Origin: Polytrichum commune
Lineage: Eukaryota; Streptophyta; Polytrichopsida; Polytrichales; Polytrichaceae
Direction of reading: 5' to 3'
Assembly (NCBI GenBank): GCA_950295325.1
Contig: OX485804.1
Span: forward strand, 52,142,001 to 52,206,000
Length of the DNA: 64,000 nt
Shown: positions 24,708 to 37,800 of the stretch, piece after piece
Position numbering within the stretch: position 1 is the stretch's first letter
Layout of the letters: each line of letters begins with the position of its first letter
Notes under the pieces: generated by a model
Seen by the model: the letters and a program-made list of their open reading frames with translations, nothing else
Databases searched by the model: none
What the model was told of the DNA's origin: nothing
Made by a program: the position numbers and the translations under genes

Positions 24708-24760
24708 ACATACATACATACATACACATGCACACACACACATGCATGCATGCATGCATA
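24708..24760. repeat. Tetranucleotide and CA microsatellite
   Basis: ACAT repeats, then a CA run, then TGCA repeats in succession. Confidence 0.95.
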
Positions 24761-24762
24761 TG

Positions 24763-24768
24763 TTTATT
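24763..24768 (-). promoter_or_regulatory. Possible polyadenylation signal AATAAA
   Basis: AATAAA on the minus strand, about 45 bp past the TGA at 24811-24813. It fits the end of a longer CDC14 transcript; no comparable signal was seen shortly after the TGA at 25611. Confidence 0.35.
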
Positions 24769-24810
24769 GATAAGGGAAAAAGATGCATGGAGTGTATCCT
24801 AATAACTACC

Positions 24811-24956
24811 TCAAGCGATAATGAAGTGGGAAGGGCGAGATTGGTTCTTGGTATTGTTCTCAATCTTTGTTGATTTGGCAGTGTTTTGGGCCAAGTTATG
24901 TCCTTCGACCGTAGGTTTATCCGCTCCTGCCTTGCCTCTACTCCACTTGTCCAATT
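24811..24956 (-). CDS. Tentative extra 3' exon of CDC14
   Basis: Follows a good acceptor (CCCTTAG). Two overlapping frames are open. The phase-0 frame joins exon 12 if the donor CCG|GTAAAT at 25623/25622 is used, and runs on to a GAG|GTAGTT donor near 24810. The other frame ends in TGA at 24811-24813, is rich in Lys/Asn/Gln, and would need an alternative acceptor 12 bp further in (ACAAG|TGG). The AATAAA just downstream favours the second. Whether this exon is used at all is undecided. Confidence 0.4.
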
Positions 24957-25610
24957 CTAAGGGAAACAAGCAACAAGTCGTTTAGCCACAAAAATGAAAT
25001 GAATTGAAACTAAGTTTAAAGTTTGGGAAGCCAAAAGGTTTATGGGACTCATAAGTACATCGAGATGGCGTTAATAAGGTTAATTTCTTAGAGTAATGAA
25101 ATGTAGTGACCTCTGTGATATAGAAAAATAATGTCAATTTGATGGTCTTATTGAAGAAAGACTTGCCAAATATTTATTTCAATATATGAAAAATAACCTA
25201 TCTTAATGAAGTCATAGATAGAGGGGACATTCCAACATAAAGCATGTCTCATTTTCAACTAAATTGTAAGAGCAAAATTGACGAAATCGGCTATCTCTAG
25301 GACTTGGGATAATGACCATCTGCAACATTCAAAATAACTTTTCTAAATACGAAGAGTAGAAGACTAATAGTTGGGAGGAGTGGAACGTAATCATAGAGAT
25401 TATATTATCATTACTCACTAAGAAGATTGCTATTGAGATTGGTATGATGAACAACAGTAGCAAGCACCTTCAGTACAAGCGTACAAGTCATGGGCAATTG
25501 GTTGGCGTCACAATGGTAGATTAAGATGCTTCTCTCTCACCACCGCAAAATAATTGCCTAGGACTCATATGCTAGTCTAAGTGCTCAATTCTTAAAAACC
25601 TAATAGATAT

Positions 25611-25826
25611 TCATAGTTCATTTACCGGCTTCAAAATTGTGCCCCTTTGGAGAGAAGAATTTGTAACAAGCCCTTCATCATTTTTAGGCCAAGTGATGGC
25701 CCCATCCGTAGTCGATGTAAAATATGAAGGTGATGTCACAAGAGAGTTTCCGGGTTCGTAAAGGGAAGACAAATTGCCTTGCCCAAGTGTTGAACCATTT
25801 TGTTGTTGGCTTCGCATCACATTGCC
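25611..25826 (-). CDS. CDC14: CDC14 exon 12, tail
   Basis: Acceptor TTCTAG, phase 0 with exon 11. Encodes a low-complexity tail ([15 protein letters not shown], then Ser/Thr-rich) ending ILKPVNEL and TGA. A strong donor (CCG|GTAAAT) lies just before the stop, so some transcripts may splice onward. Confidence 0.75.
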   Translation of the reverse strand, partial: GNVMRSQQQNGSTLGQGNLSSLYEPGNSLVTSPSYFTSTTDGAITWPKNDEGLVTNSSLQRGTILKPVNEL

Positions 25827-28800
25827 CTAGAATTAAAAAATAGGCTCGTTAATAACACACGGAAGCCATAACAAGGGTACTTACATACATCACTTTTATT
25901 TTACTTAGGATGCATATATTATGTCTTGAGGTGTGACACTACAAGGATGTGGATTAATATAAAAAATGAGTGGGTCAATTCCTCAAGGTACAAACAAAGT
26001 GAACAACTACTAAGTTTCACTATGCAATGAAACTCATTTTGGTTAATGCTTAAGGACTAACATAACATTATCCATATCCATAATAATGTTCAATGGAACT
26101 GACAACATCTGAAGGAATATTTCCGGATATTTCTCACATTTATTTTGAATGTGGGAAATATTCGAGTCCAAAAAAACTGATATGGATTTTAATAATGTTA
26201 TGAATGATCTAAATAATATTATGAACGGCCAACCATTAAAGTGGATGCAATGACATTCCTGAAGCCCTAACTATCATACACCCTTAAAAATACGCATAAA
26301 ATTGTTCGTTGGATACACATTAAATAGTATGGCCAAAGTGCCGCCTATGACTTGAAGTTTGTACATTTTGGAGTGGTAATGCAGTTGAATTTGATGTACA
26401 CTAAGAAAGGTTACAATATGAATAAGGGGAGAATACATAGGATTATTATAATCTTAATAAACAATTAGGGGTTCAAGCATGGCCCAACAAATTGATGTTT
26501 GTATATTTGATGTGTGAGCCATGGGGAGAGCTCTTTTTGGAAAGAAAGAAGAAAAAATTGACTCTAATGTTGCCACCAACATGAATGGTGTTGCTTTATT
26601 TTTTAGTTGGTCTAAGTCTGGATGTAATCCCAAAACGGGCATTACGAGAATTACAGGGCCCCCTTTCAAAGGTCACAAACACCTTGAATGGGCGTGGAAA
26701 AGCCGGATGACACCTAAGGTAGAGGGGCACATTCCCGCTCGGGTCCTTAAACCGCTCACTAGACCTATCCAAACAAGAGGTACATTATAGCTTCGTACCT
26801 CAAATTTCTATGTAATCATGATGTACATTTTTGGGGTGAGTGGTTTTGGGTACCCCTATGAGTTCTCCTTCCAAAATTCATAACTAATTCAATATTAATC
26901 CAAAATTAATTATTCCAATTGGTCCAATTTCCAATGTACTTTGCACATCTTCCAAGATTGATTCCCCCTTAATAACTCCCCAATGAACATGCCAATCTAA
27001 AATTCGAGCGGGAATGTGCCCCTCTACCTTATCTCTCCCAAAGGCAAACCCTAAGGTTCCCACATGGTTGGTTGAAAAATATTTGGTTCACCCAGATATC
27101 GTCACTATGATTGGGTGGACCATATGTGGTAGGGTGCACTGGGAATCAAATGATAGGAAGGTCACCCATCCAAGTACTATTCCAACCTTAGGTGGCTTGA
27201 CCTCGTAGTTCCTTTGGGTTTAAGCCATCGATAGAGCTCTTTATACTTGATATTGAAGAGGCTAAAATGCTCTATACAAGGATTGACCTCCAGTGATGTA
27301 CATTGCTAATGACCAACCGTGTCAAAGACCAATGAAGAATTTCACCCACCAACCCTTAACTTCATGGAGCATATTGTGGTTTCATTAGATCATCTAAAAA
27401 GTAAGCTTTCTAGAGCAAATTTTTATATTGTATGGGTTACCTAAAAGAAGAGTTATTGCTCATTATTTTAAGTTCACATTAGTATGGTAGCAATATTTAG
27501 TTATTTTTATGACGTGCTTACAGATGATTTAGAGTAATCAAACTTCAAGAAATTGTGATAAGTATATGCAATAAAAGTATAGTTCAAACTTTCAAGATTA
27601 TATTAAGAATACACTTTGAGGTAAGAAAAAAGAGGTCATAAAATATTGACATTTTTCAATCAAAATAATATGAATTTACTATATATAACAACATATAATC
27701 AAAGGGAAAGATAGTTCATTCTTGACTTTAAACATCTCCGTGAACAACCATCTTTCCATATTGGAATGGGATTATCGCCATGGCCAATATGAAATTTCAT
27801 GAGGAACGCAATGATACCTATTGTGACCTTCCTAGCACCTTCCTTTTGGATGAATTTGCCTTCAAGAGTCAGTCATAAGCTCAGAACATGCCTCTCAGGC
27901 TGTTAAAGATTAAGCAAGAGATGCTCAACTCACCTTCCAGTATACCCTACCTTATATTATCAAATGAAGTCCGTTGAGTAAGATAAACCTAATGGGCTTG
28001 TATTCACGTCCATGTCAACACTCATATTTCTTTTTCTTTTTCTTTTTCTTTTAAGCAATGCTCCGGTAAGGGTAGGACCCGATTACTCACAAGTTTCCAC
28101 ATCCGGCTTTGCATGTCTCGTAGAAAATGTTGTTGAGGTCCGATCACACTACCGGGCCTCACAATTCGAAGGTAGCCCAATGCCTGCAAACCACATCCAT
28201 ATTCAACATGTTATCAATCAAACATAACTAGATTCGTGCTTCCTTTTCCCTTTTTCCCCATGACCAAAGGTGCATATTGACGTGAAATAAGGATTAGGCA
28301 TCAAGTGGTAAACCATGCCTATCAACATTCCACGATCTTATCTTGCATTAAGAATTACACATGAAACAAACCTTCAAGAGTGCATGCATCCATGCAATGC
28401 TTGAAAATGTTATTTGTGGATATTAAAATATATAAGCATAATATTAAGTAGAATATCAACGTTTACTTTATATATATTTAGTGAGAAACGAGATCGGAGT
28501 GTTTGACAATCGAGTAGGAATGGTTAATTTCTCATTAGCAACATGAATTTGAAGAACCGTGGGATCACAAGTGAAAAATTTGGGTTTAACTTTCCAAAAC
28601 TTCTTGGGCCCACAAAACAACAATATGTTGTTGAGTGTTGTTACGTTCTATTTGCATGTAACATAAGATTATTTAACTGAGTAACCATGGTCATTGTTGT
28701 GTGGGCCTTTGGTGCATTCAAAGTATAATGCTTTCAATGTTCTGAGTCCTACCTAGATTTAAGATGAATCTAGGTCTCATTTGGCATCAATATGAAGTAC

Positions 28801-31800
28801 TCCAAATAAAAAGAGGAAAAAACCTTGTAGCTAAGTAATATTATGAAGCATCATAATTATGTGTAAGGCTACATAAGTATAGCTGCGCTTTACCTCATTG
28901 CATGTGAATCGATGGTGCTTCATGATGTAACATCCAATCAACACACCGGTTCGACCCAATCCTGCCTATGCCACTCCCGCATTCACACAACTTAGGATTG
29001 GGATTTAAATAAAAGAATAATAGAAGTAGCAAGAATATTAAAAAAAAATGTACAAACACCATGGGAATCACGGCTCCTTACCACTAGGTCTCTTCCACCA
29101 GACAAGTTTGAACTCTATAAATATGGATTGGGAATCTATTGTGACAATAGATCATATAACCATGAAGTGGAAGAGAACTAATGGTAAGGAACTGTGATTC
29201 CTATAGTGAAAACAAGGTTATCATGAAGCTTTAATTTCATACTTTACAATGCACTGCGAGTGCTCCAACGCTTTGTTCCACTATTTCCAAAAATCTCTTA
29301 ACAATGCGCTCAGGGGGACAACTGCACGCACCAAAGACACCATCAATTTGTGAGTTGACGTATGGGTGTTATAAGATAGGGATACCCAAAATTGACACAT
29401 ATCCCAAAACCAATATTAGGTACCGACGTCGTACATTTGAAGCTTCCAAATGTATGATTGTGGTATATGGTGTTAGTTAAAAGTTTAATGTTGGTTTTGG
29501 TATGCAAATCGTACACACAAAATGACACTCTTGTAGGCAATTTGTTCACATCCCCATTTAGACAGGCACAACGGGTCTTGTTGTCCAACTTGGTCACGGT
29601 TTGCAATGATGGCAACAACAAGACATGTGGAGAGCAACTATGAGGGGACACCGGCAAACATGTTGGAGCGTCGCATTAAACCCCATACTAACACACCCAA
29701 ATTCAAACTGACGAACACATAATATTAGCATCCCATGTACATAAGTTCTCGAATTTTACACTTGGGTTCGCCAACCCCACAAAACAACCTAGTGTTGCTG
29801 AATACTGTTATGATAGGGTGGGATTCATTGTCGGTTCTTAGGGCAGTGGCGGAGGGTGGTAGTCACCTTGAGTCTATGCTGCAAATGATGGAGGGAGTTA
29901 TTGCATATATGGGAGGAAGTTACGAGGTTCTAATTCTTGGAAGAACGAATTTGTAGATCCATTTGGAGTGGGAGAGCATTACTCCCTACCCATAACATTC
30001 TCAAGCCATATTGTACACTTTCTCTTATTATACATCCACCCAAAATGTATAGCACCATAATGAAGTAGCAAGTTCCGTAGTTGGATCATCCTCGATTCAT
30101 GGAGATCCACTAGCCGGACACGAGCTAATTCAAATTAGGACCGAGTGATGACATTGTTAGGAATGCATGTCATTTGATGCGACCTTATAACCACACATTG
30201 TCCTCTTACAAAGAGAGGAGACACACATATCCACAAAATTGTAACCACGGGGGGATCACTCCATTGTCAAGTTGAACACCACGTGCGACCAAAAAAAATC
30301 TTCTTTTGGTAAGTTGCACCACCAAAATGGGTCAAAATTTTATCAATTTTTTTTCATGAGTAGATATACACAGTACCTATGACATAGTTAAAAGTGGTAA
30401 CTAAATTTGATGATTTGTTTTTTTCATAAAACATACCGTTTTAAACTAGAATGACATAGAATTGAACTAAAATTACTAAAAAAACAAAGATGACTAAAAT
30501 TTTCAAAAAAATATACAAAAGATACTATCAATGGTTATGTATATGTAGAAAAAATATCATAAATTTTAAAATTATATATGGCATGTAATATAGGGGTAGC
30601 AAACTTTGTCTGCACGTGGTGTCAACTTGACAATGAAGTGACCTCCCCGTGATTGTAACTTAATGCCAACACTTGAGACGGTTTGAAGTGTGTGAATGGT
30701 GGGATGGGAAGCGACTCCAATATTGTTATTGATGTTGGGGAAAATAAGCACCTGCCGTCGGGGAAATATAAGTCGTAGTGGGCAAGGCCGTTGTTGGTGA
30801 ATCGCCTCCTATCGTAAGCTCTCCCATTCAACCGTATCACCCCTTTAATCCCCGCCTGCCATGGCCCCCAACACATTGTACTTCGTGGTTTGGAAAAATT
30901 AGATAAACCCCACAACTACACTAAGCAATAGATTTAGATTTAGTGTGGGTTTAAGATTGGTGTGCCATGTTAATTCGAGTGGTTCATGTGGGAGAGGGGG
31001 AATTATTGCACACGAGCGTATTGTTTCATTCATCCAACATAAAAAGCTTTGAAACATTGTGTAGCTTGAATGTTATAAATTCTAGTCAATTTGACAGCGA
31101 AATTAGTTGTAAAGACTCCAAGTTATCTAGTATAGTCCAAGTCATACGATATTTATCGGCCACAAAGTTACAAGGGGTCAAGCTTTTCTGTTGGATGCAT
31201 GAGAGGCACGTTCCAATGTTGGAATGGTTTATAGGTGAATGCATGGTATCAATAATCAACATCAATGATAGTATCAATGGACCTACCCGTGGGTATCACA
31301 ATTGTAATACCAATCAAATATTGATGTTTGGTGGGTACGTCAAGGTGAGAGAAGCTTTGTATACCCGAGATATTATTTGGGTCATTACCATTCTAAACCA
31401 TATTGACACTAGGGTGATTTTACCCTAGTATGAAAGTTCTTGCATGGGATATAGACTTGAATGGTATTGAAAACCAAATGACTCTCGAATACTCATATCG
31501 TACTGCGATCAAACAACATGAAATCCTCATTATAGATACCCAAATGGCATAAAAAAGAAGACAATGCCAGTCCAACACTAGTACATTCGTATGCGAGAAT
31601 TCCTTCTCTCCATCTTCATGCCTTGTTATGTAGTACCAAGTGTCATGTGACACCCTCTCTAGGTGCCATCTAGTGAGTGCAGGATGATCAATATGAATCG
31701 ATGATGACTAGTATGAGCCATACTTGTTTGAAGTACGAATTTATATGAAGGGCTTATGTTGTTGAGTTATTGTAATCCCTAACTACATACTAGAAGTGGA

Positions 31801-34800
31801 TCGGTTGGTCTCTTGCGTTTTGGTTGGAGCTTCTTGGTGTCTATATACACTCACCCCCATACTCTATAGGATTGAGGGCCGATTCATTCCAACTTGCCTT
31901 TGAACCACCTTATTTAGAAATAGAAAATATCAAGCTAAAGAAATGATCATTGCATTGTTGCCTTCCCAATAGATGATTTTATGAAGATACAAAAAGCTCT
32001 GCCCACATCTTTGTGGTGTCTATGTAACGGCCACTTCACACATGAGACTGAGAGCCCGTGACCATTGCACTTCAAGCACTCTCATTGGTGGAAAAGGCGG
32101 AGCCGGTCCAAGTTCGCTTCACACTACGCTTGAGGGACCAACGGAGTATGTGAATGCAAGATGGATGTAAACTCTACCTACATGGCATTGAATGGATCAT
32201 GTTTCATGGTCACTTGAATTATTTTCAAAAACCACCTCTTGGAGGGAAGGCCTAACGTAAAACTGGGAGACCATGGCACTCCAAATGCTCACAACCGTTG
32301 ATTTATTATATTTTATCATGTGTGAGGACGCGCATGAATAAAAATTCATTGAAATACCATTTGGTTGAGGACCCGGTCACATGTGACGTCACACTACACT
32401 TGAGGGTCCGTGACCACACTACATGATTTTGGAGGTGTGTTGGGACGGCCTTTGGATACTTTCTTTTGGGCTCTCACAATCTCATGATCACAACTCTTGG
32501 CTCGTGTGTGAAGGGGCCCTAACCTCATCCTTTAAAGATGATGAGTTCTAGTACAAACAAGTCCCATGTAGTTTGAGGGCCATTTTCTTCCAGCCGAACT
32601 TCAATAAGATGCTATTTCGGAGTCAAACCATCGTGAAGCTCTAGCCGTGTGTTTGCATTGTAGTATACTCTTAATATCATGTCTTAGTTTCCGCCAATTC
32701 CAATTCATACCACTCGTTGAATACGCACAAATTTTACATCATTGGCTTGACTTGTGCTACTTCAAGCTATAGTTGCACTCACATCAATATACAGTCCACC
32801 CTCTATAAATGTTACACCTATAAGTGTTAACCCTCTCTAAATGTTAACTTTCTTCTACTCCCCACATATTGCACACTATAAATGTTAAACGTGTTAACTG
32901 TTAACAAAATGGTACTCCCTTCTTTGTAAATTTGACTCTATAAATGTTAACAAATGAAATACAACCATAATATGGATGATAAAAATATTCCATCTTATAG
33001 TGACTTGCAATCTAGTTTTGGTACCATTAGAAGGTACATGGAATCACGTTCATGTGATGTGTCCAAGTATGTGGGTTTGTTGGTGCAGATTGAGAAATAT
33101 TTGCAAGTTGTGCATGCAGATGAATCTCACCAAAGAACCATTGATTCATACTCCACTCGTGATTTGTAAACTTGATATTGAATAAAGTTTTGATTGGGTT
33201 TGCAATTTTATGAATGGTATTCTCTCACAAGGACTCTTCACAATTGCTTATATTTATAAATGTTAAGATTTGTATATTGCTCAAAAAAATAATTTTATAT
33301 TTGTTAACTGTTCACACCTCTATAAATGTTAACTTTGATCCACTCCCGAGGGTTAACATTTACAGAGGGTAGACTGTATGTATATCACTGGTTCAATTTG
33401 CATGACTTCAAGATAAAGCTGGCACTTTGACCCGATCGATCAATTTGATCCAACTTGTAGCTCGACGTGTACATTATTCAAGGGTCAAAATTGATGCCCA
33501 ACTACAAGTATATCAATCAATCATTAAATGAATAAATGCATACTGAACTGGCACTTTTGTGGAGGAACAAAATGCGGACACTTACTACAACTTTCAAGCT
33601 GGGAAGAAGCACAAACCCGATGAAAATATTCCACATAATCTTCGGGCACCAATGTTCGGTACCCATAAATCTGCAAGATGTTGTAGCATGAATATTGTTA
33701 AGGTACATATTTTGTTGAAGTTTGAAAGCCAATACCCCATTCATGAGAATTTAAGGTATAAGGATTAACTTTTCTTTGGTTACTTTTTTTAATCAAACAC
33801 CTATGTTTGATTGGTGTATGGTCAGGTGAGTTTCAAAGGACAAACACCATAGAGACGCATATTTAAAAGATATTGGATTGTGTTTTCATAGTTTGTTAGT
33901 TGCATACTCTATATTTAGCATAATTGGAAGGACCTATACATTCTGTTACAAATTCAACAAATATGCATTTTGGGTAACCATAAACGAGAGGAGGTCCAAT
34001 TTTCATTCTATAGTTTTGTTGGTGTTTCTTCACATCTTTGTCAATGCAACACAAATTTGAAGACGTAAATTTGATCAATAGAAATACTCGCACATCTTCC
34101 ATGCAAGATTGCTTATATACATATAAAAAGGGAAGGTGGAGGAAGAGGACCTCTAAGCATTTAGATGATGGTCCGCTAAAAGCCACAAGCTTATTTGGGA
34201 CAATCCAATTCAAATCTCCATTTTCAACCTACATGAAAATTGTTACAATAGTAGTTGTCAAATTGACATATTGCTCATTCAATCTTAGAGCCTCTTTACA
34301 ATAGAGAGGTTGAGAGGCTGAAAATTGAGAGCGGGAAGATAGAAGTCTTCTCATTGACTCGAGCTTCTTGCTCACATTTGCACACTTAAGTCCACTTAGA
34401 CCTTTCATGAGCTCTCAAGCTAAGAGTTTGACCCATTGTGTAAAACTTCTTCTCATAATCGACTTCATCTTGTTTCGAAGAACGGAGAATGGTTTATAAG
34501 GAAATAAAATTGACAAGGAACTTATTATGTATACAACAAGGGATTTCAATTTTTTTTAAATGTCAACATGTCGTATACTAACCCTTAATCCTACTTTGAA
34601 TAAAGATAGTGATGACCTTTTAAAAAAAAAAAAAAACTTCATGTTTTATCTTGATTTTTTTATGTATCTAAAGTTCAGATAGCCTTATTTTGATGATGCT
34701 CCTTGCTTATTTCAAATGAAGTTTTCCCCAAACCCTAGCCAATGAACTCTCAAGCATTGTTTGAGTTGTCATGAACCCTAAGTTGTGAATCCTATTCCCC

Positions 34801-37800
34801 AATTGATGACTAATTCCAACATCTCCACTTTACAATTGTTCAAACTACTTAGAGCTTGAAGATTGCTCAAGCTTTCCATAGTTTGGACTTTGGATGAAGC
34901 TTGTCATCTCCAAGTACCAAAGTCCACAAAATTGCAAGTTTGAGCTCTCAACTTGGGCTTGGGTGTAAAGGTGAGGGCCTTGTTGAACTCTACATTTGAG
35001 ATAATGCTTGGCAGTGCCAGGGCAAGGTGGTGTTTAGTTTGAATCATGTTAGGCTACCACTCGGAGAAGAGTTGTCCATTCCAACCATGCGTTGCAACTT
35101 GTCCATTGCAATTCATAGCAAGAAAATGCATAAATAAATCATTGTGGTGGCCAACTAGAGGTTTTTATTTGTAGTTTGGGGAGAATCGATAACCAACAAC
35201 CTCCAGTTGACAACCAAAATGATTAATATATATAATTTTTCATTAAGAGTTGTAATGGACAAGTTGCAATGGTTGGTTGGAATGGACAAGTTTTCTCCTA
35301 GTGTACGTAAATTGAACTGATTATGAGCAAAGAATCTAATGCTAAAATTTACTTGTTCAAAATATTCGTACTCCTCCAAGTTAAAGTTGTTGAAATCAAT
35401 CCACCCTATATTTTTGGCTTTTGCAAGAGCCTGCAATTGTCACCACCACCACCACCACATCTAAAATCATGAAGTGAATCTCTACATTTGCATGCATTTC
35501 AATTGTTCCAAGTTTGAGTACCATAACCATTGGTGCTTAAGATGGCGTTTCGATATTGGGCAATCATAGGATAATTTATCTTTAGTGACCCTTACCTTGT
35601 TCCATTCTCAATTTAGGTTGTTGAATGAATGAATGAACGGCCCTAGAGGGGAAAGTGCTCACATGATCATGTTTGTAACCTCTCTTTGGCCCTCCCCACA
35701 CGGGGGAGGGGGGGGGGGGTAAATTCTTGGGCGCATGATAACCCCCCCCCCCCCCCCCCCCCTACATGCTTTTGGAGGGAGGACCTCCTGATAGGATAAG
35801 GGACATGGTCCATGACCTGCAACCTCAAGTAGCCATTGTATCTTTTTTAAAACCAGACCAAAAAATGTTGCTTGCCCTACTCGACTTAGAAATGTTGCGC
35901 TTGCATTCTTGAAGACTACCTTGTTTACAAAACCCACATTGAGTGCACCTCACCTTCAAAGCCCAAAATCCAATATTTATATTTGTTCACTACCACTTAG
36001 GTTATAAATAATTGATTATGATTTCAATTCTGAAATGAAACCGTCAATAAAGCATGGAATTAATTTGGCAGTAGAAATATTAAAATTTTAAGTAATGTGA
36101 TTGGTCCTTCCATATTTTGGGTTGCCAAGTTAATTCTATGCTTTATTGACGGTTTCACTTCAGGAATGAAATCATAGTCAATCCCTTATGAACTAAGTGG
36201 AAGTGAACATATATAATTATTGGATGTTGGGCCTTGAAGGTGAGGTGCATTCAGTGTGGGTTGTGTGAACAAGGTGGTCTTCAAGAATACAAAGGCAACA
36301 TTTTATTGAAGTAAGGTGGGGTGAGCAATGTTTTTCAGTCAAATTCAAATTTTTTTGGGGTCTACTTGAGGTTTGTGGGTCGCAGGCTATGCATCTTAAA
36401 TCCTATTAGGAGACCCCTCCCCCCAAACATAACATTTTTGAGTTGCTATTAGCCAATCCATTCTAATAATACAAGTACACTGCTTTACCGAGTTTTTCAC
36501 CCTAAATATGCCAGTGCAATGCTCTACTGTGAGAATAAACAAAGTATAAATCCGAATAGAATTTGGCTTACTCCCAACCCACCTAGTGTACAAACTTAGC
36601 TGAATAATGTTACGAGCTCGCATGAGGAGGTTTGATGTCTGGTGTTATCTTGTCCAAATATATATTATTATTGTACAAAGTAGAAATGTCCAACTCCGTT
36701 AGTGATCTGATTTGACAACTATGTTATGTCCCAATGTGAAACAAAATACATATATCAAAGTGAAATTAATACATACATACTAGTGATATTAATCTAAGCA
36801 TCAGAAATATGCCTAACTAGTTGAAAAAGGCAAAAATGTCAACATTTAAGACTATCCATTGGGGGGAAGAGGGGGAGGGAGGTAGAGAAAGAGGGGGGGG
36901 GGGGGTTCTATATAACATCTATAGATCATAAAAAGATCTATACCATATGTGCTAAAGTTCATGATCTCATGAATTTTTTTTTCCTTAAATGATTTGAAAA
37001 CATCAAGGATCTCAAAAAGGTAGTCAAAGGGTGGGTTGACATTAGTGTTTAGGTCCAAAGAACTTGGGAGTTCCACCCCGTTTCAACACCCCTCACTGGA
37101 CCTAACTTTTGGTCTCAAGATTGAACCCAAGCTTGAAATTAGTTTTCTCAAATTGAGTGAAGTATTTCCTTGAGTTGGGACTGACAGGATTTGACGAGAA
37201 AGTGGTGCCACATCAGTGCCACGTCACTTTCCTCATAACTTTGGACTCGGACCCTAGATGTAAACTCCTTGGGTCCTGAATATTCCTCTCAACCAATGGG
37301 ATTGCTCAGTTTTGGAGTTCCTTTTGGGTCTTGGACCCTAATGAAAACCCACCCAAATTGTCCATTATAGGCGCTTCTACTTCTACCTTAGAGAATGCCC
37401 GATTTCAACTCTAGAGACTTATAGGAATCACATGAAGTCCTTTAGCAGGTGTACCTTGATGCAATCAAATACCGGGAGCTGGTACATTGAATTCCCACAC
37501 GTGGGATCCCGAAACGGCATATAAGGCTCAAATGCTGATAAGGGTCCATAAGCATCTTCGGCCCCCAAGCCACCAATGAGGACTAGGTATGCCCCGAGCT
37601 GAAAATGCCATCGCGAGTCACATGGTAAGTTAATGAATTTTGCAAATACAAATTTGGTTGTAACATGTTCAATAAGAAAATGGCTCTTCTCATCATTATG
37701 AAAGATAGGCAATAATAATTATACCCAAAACCACCAACATAACCTAAAACCATCAACATTATGTACCACCACTACTAGCATATGAGTCCTCTGCAGCCCT

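Noticed and set aside
30967-31428. 153-codon plus-strand open frame
   Set aside because: It lies in CDC14 intron 7 on the opposite strand, has no recognisable domain, and another frame is open across it.
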